64,000 nucleotides of DNA from Pseudomonadota bacterium. Lineage in GTDB: Bacteria > Pseudomonadota > Alphaproteobacteria > Rhizobiales > Hyphomicrobiaceae. Numbering within the stretch: the first letter of the stretch is position 1; the number at the start of each line of letters is the position of its first letter. This document shows positions 1-6,645 of this stretch, in pieces. The notes beneath the pieces are model-generated. The model saw only the letters and a program-made list of their open reading frames with translations. It searched no databases and was not told where the DNA came from. The DNA lies in the NCBI GenBank assembly GCA_023412805.1, contig JAEZRM010000042.1:62001-126000 (forward strand). The letters are read 5' to 3'. The translations under genes were made by a program, and so were the position numbers.

Positions 1-80
1 ATCTGGATGGCTCGGTCGACGCCAGCACAGAAACCGCGCGGAGCAGCGAGCAGGATGGTCAGCGGCGGGCGTTCGGGCAT
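1..80 (-). CDS. ispH: 4-hydroxy-3-methylbut-2-enyl diphosphate reductase, N-terminal fragment (runs off the window)
   Basis: Read on the minus strand from the ATG at 80-78, the first 26 codons contain the motif ILLAAPRGFCAGVDRAIQ, which matches the N-terminus of IspH/LytB. The Cys in GFCAG is the first [4Fe-4S] ligand of this family. IspH makes IPP and DMAPP in the last step of the non-mevalonate isoprenoid pathway in the cytoplasm. The rest of the gene lies before position 1. The frame stays open upstream of the ATG, but family N-termini usually begin just before the ILLA segment, so this start is preferred. It is divergent from the lipoprotein gene that follows. Confidence 0.85.
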   Translation of the reverse strand, partial: MPERPPLTILLAAPRGFCAGVDRAIQ

Positions 81-292
81 GGTGATGTCGAGCCGACGTT
101 GGAGCGAGCCGCGCGAGCAGCGGGAAGGGCGTTCCGCCAGGATCGCAGCTTGGCACGGGTTTGAGCGAGGTGCTACAGTTGTCGAATAAAATCAAGAGCA
201 ATGGGGCTCGCTCCCTTGCGGCCGGAGCGCGGGCACTGGTAGTGACGAATTCGATGGCAGGGGGACTGTCATCCTACGGGAATGGGGACCGC

Positions 293-949
293 GTGACGGG
301 GAATTTGCGTACTTTGCGCCGGGCGAGACGGCTTGTTGGCGTGCGCCTTCTTGCAATCTCGGCCGTTGGGCTGATGCTATCGGGCTGTGGCATGTCCACG
401 CTTACGTCCGGCATGGGCGGCGGCATGTTCGGCGGCACGGGCTCGACAGGCTCGTCCGGGCGGGTCACCGAGCAGAGCCTGCTCTCGTCCGCCAAAACGG
501 ACGGCGCGAGCTCCGGCGGCGGGGTCGCCCATGGCTGTCCGCGCTTCCAGGTGGCTTCGCGCGACCACCACGTCACCATCTATGAGCCCGGTCGAGCCGG
601 CGACAGCCTCGGCGTCGTGCATCGCGGCGAGATCACGCGAACCGCCCGCGAATGCAGCATCGAAGGCGGCCGCGTTACCGTGAAATACGGCTTCTCCGGA
701 CGCATCCTGCTCGGACCACGCGGGCGGCCCGGTGTGATCCATCTCCCTGTCCAGGTCGCCGTGCGCGATGCCAAGCGCGCATCCATCGGCGGCGACCGGA
801 CCAGCGTCGAAGCGCAAGTCACGATCGACAATCCGATCGGATACTTCTCGCAAGTTCGGACCGTAACATTCGACGTCCCCGAGGGCGCGCGCCCCGGTGA
901 TATTGATGTGTTCGTCGGCTTCGAGCAGACCGCACCGGGCGCCGGTTAG
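293..949 (+). CDS. Putative lipoprotein, conserved alphaproteobacterial type
   Basis: The protein of about 218 residues opens with a basic segment (RTLRRARRL), a hydrophobic stretch and the lipobox LSGCG, so export and lipidation at that Cys are expected. A Gly/Ser-rich linker (GMGGGMFGG) follows, then a soluble domain of about 140 residues with two Cys (GCPRF and ARECS) that could form a disulfide. The GTG at 293 is chosen because GGGGA lies 4 bases upstream and it gives a normal signal peptide; an ATG at 254 is an alternative. No enzymatic motif is visible, and a role in the envelope is inferred only from the lipobox. Confidence 0.7.
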   Translation: MTGNLRTLRRARRLVGVRLLAISAVGLMLSGCGMSTLTSGMGGGMFGGTGSTGSSGRVTEQSLLSSAKTDGASSGGGVAHGCPRFQVASRDHHVTIYEPGRAGDSLGVVHRGEITRTARECSIEGGRVTVKYGFSGRILLGPRGRPGVIHLPVQVAVRDAKRASIGGDRTSVEAQVTIDNPIGYFSQVRTVTFDVPEGARPGDIDVFVGFEQTAPGAG

Positions 950-992
950 TCTGTAGCGCCCGTTTTTCCCGCACCATGGTGGTGTGCACCGA

Positions 993-1020
993 TTGACAGC
1001 ATCGACTGCTCGCCTATGCT
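993..1020 (+). promoter_or_regulatory. Sigma-70-type promoter for the glycine-cleavage operon
   Basis: A perfect -35 TTGACA at 993-998 is followed after 16 bases by TATGCT at 1015-1020. The predicted start of transcription, near 1027, is about ten bases before the first riboswitch helix, which fits a leader whose purpose is glycine sensing. Confidence 0.7.
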
Positions 1021-1037
1021 CAGCCCGCCAGTCGAAA

Positions 1038-1243
1038 TCTGCGGAAGAGATCGGCTCGCGGCTCAGATGGAGCTGCGTGCAGGCGCCGAAGGAGCAACCG
1101 CCCCGGAAACTCTCAGGCAAAAGGACCGCAGATTGATGGCACTCTGGAAAGCAGCCGGTGGCAAGGCCGGCTCACCGAAGGAGTAAGGTCGCTCGTCGCA
1201 GCGTGACGAGAGACCGGAATCTCTCAGGTTCCGTGACAGAGGG
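1038..1243 (+). promoter_or_regulatory. Tandem glycine riboswitch
   Basis: Two glycine aptamers lie in series upstream of gcvT. Aptamer 1 is closed by TCTGCGG (1038-1044) pairing with CCGCAGA (1126-1132) and contains the conserved GCGCCGAAGGAGCAA core and the AACTCTCAGGCAAAAGGAC segment. Aptamer 2 is closed by CTCTG (1142-1146) pairing with CAGAG (1237-1241); it contains CACCGAAGGAGTAA and AATCTCTCAGGTTCCGTGACAG. Only about nine bases separate the two. Such riboswitches turn on glycine-cleavage genes when glycine is abundant. No clear intrinsic terminator is seen between 1244 and 1299, so control of translation or another mode is possible. Confidence 0.95.
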
Positions 1244-1299
1244 GGCTCCGGTTCGCGCGAATGGTCGCGCGAGCTCAGAGCCGCGTGGACCTCGTCACG

Positions 1300-2442
1300 A
1301 TGAGCGCCGATCCGACTTCCAGCGCCCCGCTCCGGCGGACTCCCCTTTATGATCTGCACGTCGCCGCCGGCGCCAAAATGGTGCCGTTCGCCGGCTACGA
1401 CATGCCCGTGCAGTATCCGCTCGGCGTACTTAAGGAACACCTGTGGACGCGCGAGCAGGCCGGCCTTTTCGACGTGAGCCACATGGGTATCTGCTGGTTG
1501 CGCGGGCCGGATCATGCGACGACGGCGCGCGCGCTCGAAGCACTTGTTCCCGCCGACATTCTGAACCTCAAGCCTGGCCAGCAGCGCTATTCGCAACTCC
1601 TTTCAGCGGACGGCGGCATCCTCGACGATCTCATGATCACGCGGCCGGAAGGCGCGGAGAACGATGGCGCGCTGCTGCTGGTCGTCAATGCCGGCTGCAA
1701 GGATGCCGACTACGCACACATCGCGGCGAACCTGCCCTCGGGTGTGCGCCTTGAGGTGGACGAAAACCACGCGCTCATTGCGCTGCAGGGACCACGCGCC
1801 GTCAGCGTGCTCTCGAAACTCATTCCCGGTGTCGAGAGCATGACCTTCATGAGCGGTCGCTTCGCGACGCTCGATGGCCAGACCGTACATCTCACGCGCT
1901 CCGGCTACACGGGCGAGGATGGCTACGAGATCGCCGTGCCGAATGCGCATGTTGCGAAGGTCTGGAGCCTGCTGACGGCCATACCCGAGGTCGAAGCCAT
2001 CGGTCTCGGCGCGCGCGACTCGCTGCGTCTCGAAGCCGGTCTCTGCCTCTACGGCCACGATATCGACACCACTACGTCGCCCATCGAGGCGCGCCTGCAG
2101 TGGTCCATCCAGAAGCGCCGCCGTGATGAAGGCGGCTTCCCCGGCGCGGATCGCATCAAGGCCGAGCTCGCGAACGGGCCCAGTCGCCGCCGCGTCGGCA
2201 TCAAGCCCGAAGGCCGTGCGCCCGCGCGCGAAGGCACCGAGATCCAGGACATGAGCGGCAAGCCGATCGGCACCATTACATCGGGCGGCTTTGGCCCAAC
2301 GGTGAATGGTCCTGTCGCCATGGGGTACGTCGAGAGCGCGAACGCCGAGCTCGGCACACCCGTCCAACTGCTCGTGCGCGGGAAGCCATTGCCCGCAACG
2401 ATCGCCAACATGCCGTTCGCACCACACCGCTACGTCCGCTGA
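1300..2442 (+). CDS. gcvT: Glycine cleavage system T protein (aminomethyltransferase)
   Basis: The 380-residue protein carries the GcvT fold from RRTPLYDLHVAAGAKMVPFAG to the C-terminal barrel ending APHRYVR, including the folate-binding region with FDVSHMG and RSGYTGEDGYEI. It transfers the aminomethyl carbon from lipoyl-GcvH to tetrahydrofolate, releasing ammonia. Length is normal for the family (about 360-380). ATG 1300 is preferred; an in-frame ATG at 1261 would add 13 residues right after the riboswitch. It heads the operon gcvT-gcvH-osmC-gcvPA-gcvPB. Confidence 0.95.
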   Translation: MSADPTSSAPLRRTPLYDLHVAAGAKMVPFAGYDMPVQYPLGVLKEHLWTREQAGLFDVSHMGICWLRGPDHATTARALEALVPADILNLKPGQQRYSQLLSADGGILDDLMITRPEGAENDGALLLVVNAGCKDADYAHIAANLPSGVRLEVDENHALIALQGPRAVSVLSKLIPGVESMTFMSGRFATLDGQTVHLTRSGYTGEDGYEIAVPNAHVAKVWSLLTAIPEVEAIGLGARDSLRLEAGLCLYGHDIDTTTSPIEARLQWSIQKRRRDEGGFPGADRIKAELANGPSRRRVGIKPEGRAPAREGTEIQDMSGKPIGTITSGGFGPTVNGPVAMGYVESANAELGTPVQLLVRGKPLPATIANMPFAPHRYVR

Positions 2443-2476
2443 TCTTTCCCCGAACATCTGCAATCAGGAGCAATTC

Positions 2477-2851
2477 ATGGCCATCGAGAAGTTCAGCAAG
2501 GATCACGAGTGGATCCGCGTCGAAGGCGATATCGCCACGATCGGCATCACGGTTCATGCCCAGGATCAGCTCGGCGATGTCGTGTTCGTCGAAGTACCCG
2601 AGGTCGGCCGCAAGGTCGCAGCCGAGGAAGCCGTTGCCGTGGTCGAAAGCGTGAAGGCGGCAAGCGACGTCTATTCGCCGCTCACGGGCGAAGTGATCGA
2701 GGCCAATGGCGATCTCGCGAGCACGCCCGGTCTCGTCAACGAGGACGCCGAAGGCAAAGCGTGGTTCTTCAAGGTCAAGCTCTCGAACCCAGCAGAGCTC
2801 GATGCGCTCATGGATCGCGCAGCTTACGACGACTTCGCCAAGAACGGCTGA
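2477..2851 (+). CDS. gcvH: Glycine cleavage system H protein (lipoyl carrier)
   Basis: The 124-residue protein contains the lipoylation motif VESVKAAS with the modified lysine at about residue 60, and the family N-terminus KFSKDHEWI. As the swinging-arm carrier, it shuttles the aminomethyl group between P, T and L proteins. An AGGAG sits 7 bases before the ATG. It starts 34 bases after gcvT in the same operon. No L protein (lpd) gene is present here, so that subunit must be encoded elsewhere. Confidence 0.96.
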   Translation: MAIEKFSKDHEWIRVEGDIATIGITVHAQDQLGDVVFVEVPEVGRKVAAEEAVAVVESVKAASDVYSPLTGEVIEANGDLASTPGLVNEDAEGKAWFFKVKLSNPAELDALMDRAAYDDFAKNG

Positions 2852-2859
2852 GGCGCGCC

Positions 2860-3339
2860 ATGTCGCACACTTATCAGGCGACCGTGCATTGGCAGCGCCC
2901 TGTCGGCGCTGTGTTCACGGACAACAAGTACAGCCGCGCGCACGAATGGCGCTTCGATGAAGGCGTCGTCGTGCCAGCGTCGCCGGCGCCGTCGTCCGTC
3001 AAGCCACCGATGTCGCGTGCCGACGCCGTCGATCCTGAAGAAGCGCTCGTTGCGGCCTGCTCGTCCTGCCACATGCTTTTCTTTCTCGCATTCGCGGGGC
3101 GGCAGGGCTTCGTCATCGACAGCTACACGGACACCGCCACCGGCGTGATGACACCAAACGAAGCGGGCAAGCTCTACATCTCCGCGATCACACTCGATCC
3201 GAAGATCGCGTGGGCCGGCGAGAAGCAGCCGACGGATGCCGACATCGCGGCGCTGCACGAGCGCGCGCACGCCGAGTGCTACATCGCCAATTCCATCCGC
3301 GCGACCGTCACCATCGCCGGAATGCCCGCACACCACTGA
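2860..3339 (+). CDS. OsmC/Ohr-family protein embedded in the gcv operon
   Basis: This 159-residue protein resembles the OsmC family: a beta-rich N-terminal half, then a helix carrying Cys67 and Cys70 (AACSSCHMLFFLAFA) and a later HAECYIANS with Cys140. OsmC/Ohr enzymes reduce organic peroxides through two conserved cysteines; which of the three Cys here act is uncertain. The gene starts 9 bases after gcvH and ends 27 bases before gcvPA, so it is almost certainly co-transcribed and under the glycine riboswitch. A role in protecting lipoyl or PLP enzymes from peroxide is inference only. Confidence 0.8.
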   Translation: MSHTYQATVHWQRPVGAVFTDNKYSRAHEWRFDEGVVVPASPAPSSVKPPMSRADAVDPEEALVAACSSCHMLFFLAFAGRQGFVIDSYTDTATGVMTPNEAGKLYISAITLDPKIAWAGEKQPTDADIAALHERAHAECYIANSIRATVTIAGMPAHH

Positions 3340-3366
3340 CAGCTTCCTTCAAGCGAGAGCCCGACC

Positions 3367-4710
3367 ATGCGCTATCTCCCCCTCGATGAGGCCGACCGGG
3401 CGGACATGCTCGCGAAGATCGGCGTCAAGGCCATCGACGACCTGTTCGCCGACGTGCCCAATGCCAAATTGCTGAAGTCCCCGCCGCCCCTCGCCAAGAC
3501 GCAGAGCGAGATCGCCGTCGAGCGCGAGATCGGCAAGCTCTCCGCGAAGAACATCGCGGCAGGATCAGTGCCCTTCTTCGTCGGCGCTGGCGCCTATCGT
3601 CATCATGTGCCGGCCAGCGTCGATCACCTCATCCAGCGTTCCGAGTTCCTGACGAGCTACACGCCCTATCAGCCCGAGATCACGCAGGGCACACTGCAAG
3701 TGCTGTTCGAATTCCAGTCGCAGGTGGCGCTGCTGACCGGCATGGATGTGGCCAATGCCTCCATGTACGACGGCTCGACCGCCTGCGGTGAAGCCGTGCT
3801 GATGGCGCATCGTATTACGCGGCGGAAGAAGGCCGTGCTCTCCGGCGGACTGCATCCGCACTATCGCGCCGTCACCGAGACACTCGCCAAGTATGGCGGC
3901 TCGGACGTTTCCGCGATGGCGCCCGATCCGCTCGGCAAGGAGGATACGGCAGCCGCCATCGACGGCGAGACGAGTTGCGTCGTCGTGCAGTATCCGAGCG
4001 TCTACGGCGGCATTCGCGACCTCAAATCCATCGCCGACGCCGCGCACGCCAAGGGCGCGCTGCTGATCGTCGTCGTGACGGAAGTCGTCGCGCTCGGCGC
4101 ACTGAAATCACCCGGCGAGATGGGCGCCGACATCGTCGTCGCCGAAGGTCAGTCCATCGGCAACGGCCTGAACTTCGGCGGGCCGTATGTCGGGCTCTTC
4201 GCGACGCGCGAGAAGTACGTGCGCCAGATGCCCGGCCGCCTCGCCGGTGAGACCGTCGATGCCGAGGGCAAGCGCGGTTATGTGCTCACGCTCTCGACGC
4301 GCGAGCAGCATATTCGACGCGAGAAGGCGACGAGCAACATCTGCACGAACTCGGGTCTGTGCGCGCTCGCCTTCACCATTCACATGACCTTGCTCGGTGA
4401 AGCGGGCCTCAGAAAGCTCGCCGCGCTCAATCACGCCAATGCCTGCGATCTAGCGGAACGTCTCGGCAAGGTGCCGGGCGTGAGCGTGCTCAACGATACG
4501 TTCTTCAATGAATTCACGATCAAGGTGCCGGGCAAGGCCGCCGATGTGATCGAAAAGCTCGTCGGCAAAGGCGTTCTCGGCGGTGTACCTGTCTCGCGCC
4601 TCGAACCCGACAAGCCCGAGCTTGCCTATGTGATCCTGTTCGCATCCACCGGGATCAACACCGACGACGACCGCGCAGCATTTGCCGCAGCGCTGAAGGA
4701 GGTCCTGTGA
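3367..4710 (+). CDS. gcvPA: Glycine dehydrogenase (decarboxylating) subunit 1
   Basis: The 447-residue protein matches the N-terminal half of P protein: MRYLPLDEADRADML at the start, YTPYQPEITQGTLQ, and LTGMDVANASMYDGSTA. In two-subunit P proteins this subunit pairs with GcvPB, which holds the PLP lysine; together they decarboxylate glycine and load the aminomethyl group on GcvH. The length is that of a normal GcvPA. It overlaps gcvPB by one base (TGATG at 4708-4712), a sign of translational coupling. Confidence 0.95.
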   Translation: MRYLPLDEADRADMLAKIGVKAIDDLFADVPNAKLLKSPPPLAKTQSEIAVEREIGKLSAKNIAAGSVPFFVGAGAYRHHVPASVDHLIQRSEFLTSYTPYQPEITQGTLQVLFEFQSQVALLTGMDVANASMYDGSTACGEAVLMAHRITRRKKAVLSGGLHPHYRAVTETLAKYGGSDVSAMAPDPLGKEDTAAAIDGETSCVVVQYPSVYGGIRDLKSIADAAHAKGALLIVVVTEVVALGALKSPGEMGADIVVAEGQSIGNGLNFGGPYVGLFATREKYVRQMPGRLAGETVDAEGKRGYVLTLSTREQHIRREKATSNICTNSGLCALAFTIHMTLLGEAGLRKLAALNHANACDLAERLGKVPGVSVLNDTFFNEFTIKVPGKAADVIEKLVGKGVLGGVPVSRLEPDKPELAYVILFASTGINTDDDRAAFAAALKEVL

Positions 4711-6290
4711 TGGCCATGAATACCCAGGGTCGCCCGACCGCACCGGGCACTGTCTCATCCGCCGAGATCACGACCTTCACCGGCAATCGCGGCCTCGATC
4801 ATGAAGAGGCGCTGATCTTCGAGATCGGCGATACCGGTCGCACGGGTGTTGATCTTCCGGCCGCGCCAAAAGCGAAATCGCGCCTCGGCGGGCTCGAGCG
4901 CAAGGCCGAGATCGGACTTCCCGGCCTCACCGAGCCGGAGACCATGCGCCACTACGTGCGCCTGTCGCGCAAGAACTACGCGATCGACAGCGGGTTGTAT
5001 CCGCTCGGCTCGTGCACGATGAAGCACAACCCGCGCCTCAACGAAAAAATGGCGCGGCTGCCGGGCATCGGCGACATTCATCCTCTGCAGCCGCAGAGCA
5101 CGGTGCAAGGCGCCATCCAGCTCATGGAGACGCTCGCGCACTACCTCATGGAACTGACGGGCATGCCGGCTGTCGCGCTCTCTCCAAAGGCGGGCGCGCA
5201 CGGCGAACTGTGCGGGATGCTCGCGATCAAGGCGGCACATGAAGCCAAAGGATCGAAGCGCGACGTCGTGCTCGTGCCCGACAGCGCGCACGGCACGAAC
5301 CCTGCGACGGCCGCCTTCATGGGCTATCGCGTGAAGCCGATCCCCGCCATGGCCGACGGCACTGTCTCGGCCGAAGCCGTACGCGCCGCGCTCGGGCCGG
5401 ACGTCGCCGCGATCATGCTGACGAACCCCAATACGTGCGGCCTCTTCGAGCGCGAGATCGTCGAGATCGCCAAGGCCGTGCACGACGCGGGCGCCTACTT
5501 CTACTGTGACGGCGCGAACTTCAATGCCATTGTCGGCAAGGTGCGGCCCGGCGACCTCGGCGTCGACGCCATGCACATCAACCTGCACAAGACCTTCTCG
5601 ACGCCGCACGGCGGCGGCGGTCCGGGTGCTGGTCCGGTCGTGCTCTCGGCGGCGCTCGCGCCCTACGCGCCGCTTCCTTTCATCCGCAAGGACGGCGACA
5701 AGCTCACACTCGTCGAGAATGAGGGCGCGGCAGGCGATGCCAAGCCCTTCGGGCGCCTCACGGCCTTCCATGGCCAGATGGGCATGTATGTGCGCGCGCT
5801 GACCTACATGCTCTCGCACGGCGCCGACGGCATGCGGCAGGCATCGGAGGATGCCGTGCTCTCCGCGAACTACATCCGCGCGAGCCTCAAGGATCTCATG
5901 AGCCAGCCGTTCGGCGGCCCGACCGGCGACCGGCCCTGCATGCACGAGGTGCTGTTCGACGATAGCTGGCTCAAGGACACCGGCGTCACCACGCTCGACT
6001 TCGCCAAGGCGATGATCGACGAGGGCTATCACCCCATGACCATGTATTTCCCGCTGGTCGTGCACGGGGCCATGCTCATCGAGCCGACGGAATCGGAATC
6101 GAAGCAGAGCCTCGACCAGTTCATCGGCACGCTCCGCTTCCTGGCCAACGAGGCCCGGCACGGCAATGACAAGAGCCGCTTCAAGGAGGCCCCAATGCTC
6201 GCGCCCCGCCGTCGCCTCGACGAAACCAAGGCCGCACGCGAGCCCCGCCTGAGGTGGCGTCCACCCGCCCCGAAAGCTGCTGCCGAATAG
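4710..6290 (+). CDS. gcvPB: Glycine dehydrogenase (decarboxylating) subunit 2
   Basis: The 526-residue protein is the PLP-bearing half of P protein. It shows LYPLGSCTMKHNPR, the glycine-rich HGGGGPGAG loop, and HINLHKTFSTPHG, whose lysine is expected to hold PLP. The ATG at 4710 has AAGGAGG 7 bases upstream, inside the gcvPA end; the GTG at 4707 is less likely. The C-terminal tail is basic and proline-rich and slightly longer than usual. It is the last gene of the riboswitch-controlled operon. Confidence 0.95.
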   Translation: MAMNTQGRPTAPGTVSSAEITTFTGNRGLDHEEALIFEIGDTGRTGVDLPAAPKAKSRLGGLERKAEIGLPGLTEPETMRHYVRLSRKNYAIDSGLYPLGSCTMKHNPRLNEKMARLPGIGDIHPLQPQSTVQGAIQLMETLAHYLMELTGMPAVALSPKAGAHGELCGMLAIKAAHEAKGSKRDVVLVPDSAHGTNPATAAFMGYRVKPIPAMADGTVSAEAVRAALGPDVAAIMLTNPNTCGLFEREIVEIAKAVHDAGAYFYCDGANFNAIVGKVRPGDLGVDAMHINLHKTFSTPHGGGGPGAGPVVLSAALAPYAPLPFIRKDGDKLTLVENEGAAGDAKPFGRLTAFHGQMGMYVRALTYMLSHGADGMRQASEDAVLSANYIRASLKDLMSQPFGGPTGDRPCMHEVLFDDSWLKDTGVTTLDFAKAMIDEGYHPMTMYFPLVVHGAMLIEPTESESKQSLDQFIGTLRFLANEARHGNDKSRFKEAPMLAPRRRLDETKAAREPRLRWRPPAPKAAAE

Positions 6291-6645
6291 CAGTCGGCGA
6301 AAACAGCGCGGTCCACTACCTCCGATTGATATCCCTGGCTCGCGCAAGCTTCCTTACGTACGATGTTCAAGTGTTGCGTGATTCGCATCGCTGCCGGCGG
6401 CGCGTGCCCAGTCCGATTTGCCGCTTTTCTCCGTTGTCGGCGTGAGCTTAACCAAAAGTTTACGGTGCCTTGCGAGCGTCGTTCTCATTGCTCCATGGAT
6501 TCGTCCCGCGTCGGGGCCCGAAGTTGCATCACTGCCGACGCACCGAAGCCGCCGACGCTGCAGTCCGGCTTCTTCCCTAGGCCCACTCGGGAACACGGCG
6601 CGACAGATGGGTGCTGTTGACGCACGTGCGGCAAGGGGAATGGAA
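6291..6645 (+). other. Intergenic region, 355 bases
   Basis: No convincing gene is seen here. Short open frames in this interval have no recognisable family features. The only signal is the TTAA-N7-TTTAC box at 6448-6463, about 180 bases before the preferred start of the next gene. The frame of that gene is open upstream to 6418, so a longer N-terminus cannot be excluded, but it would lack a good ribosome-binding site. Confidence 0.5.
6448..6463 (+). promoter_or_regulatory. CtrA-like box
   Basis: TTAA at 6448-6451, a 7-base spacer and TTTAC at 6459-6463 match the alphaproteobacterial CtrA consensus TTAA-N7-TTAAC with one mismatch. It lies upstream of a gene whose product resembles polar/cell-cycle Sel1 proteins. 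This is a single-site match and could be chance. Confidence 0.4.

Noticed and set aside
7..189. Plus-strand ORF of 60 codons at the left edge
   Set aside because: It is antisense to the start of ispH, which is recognisable on the minus strand, and its Arg/Ser-rich translation has no protein-like features.
4755..6347. Minus-strand ORF of 530 codons opposite gcvPB
   Set aside because: Antisense shadow with His/Arg-rich translation and no family match; gcvPB explains the coding signal.
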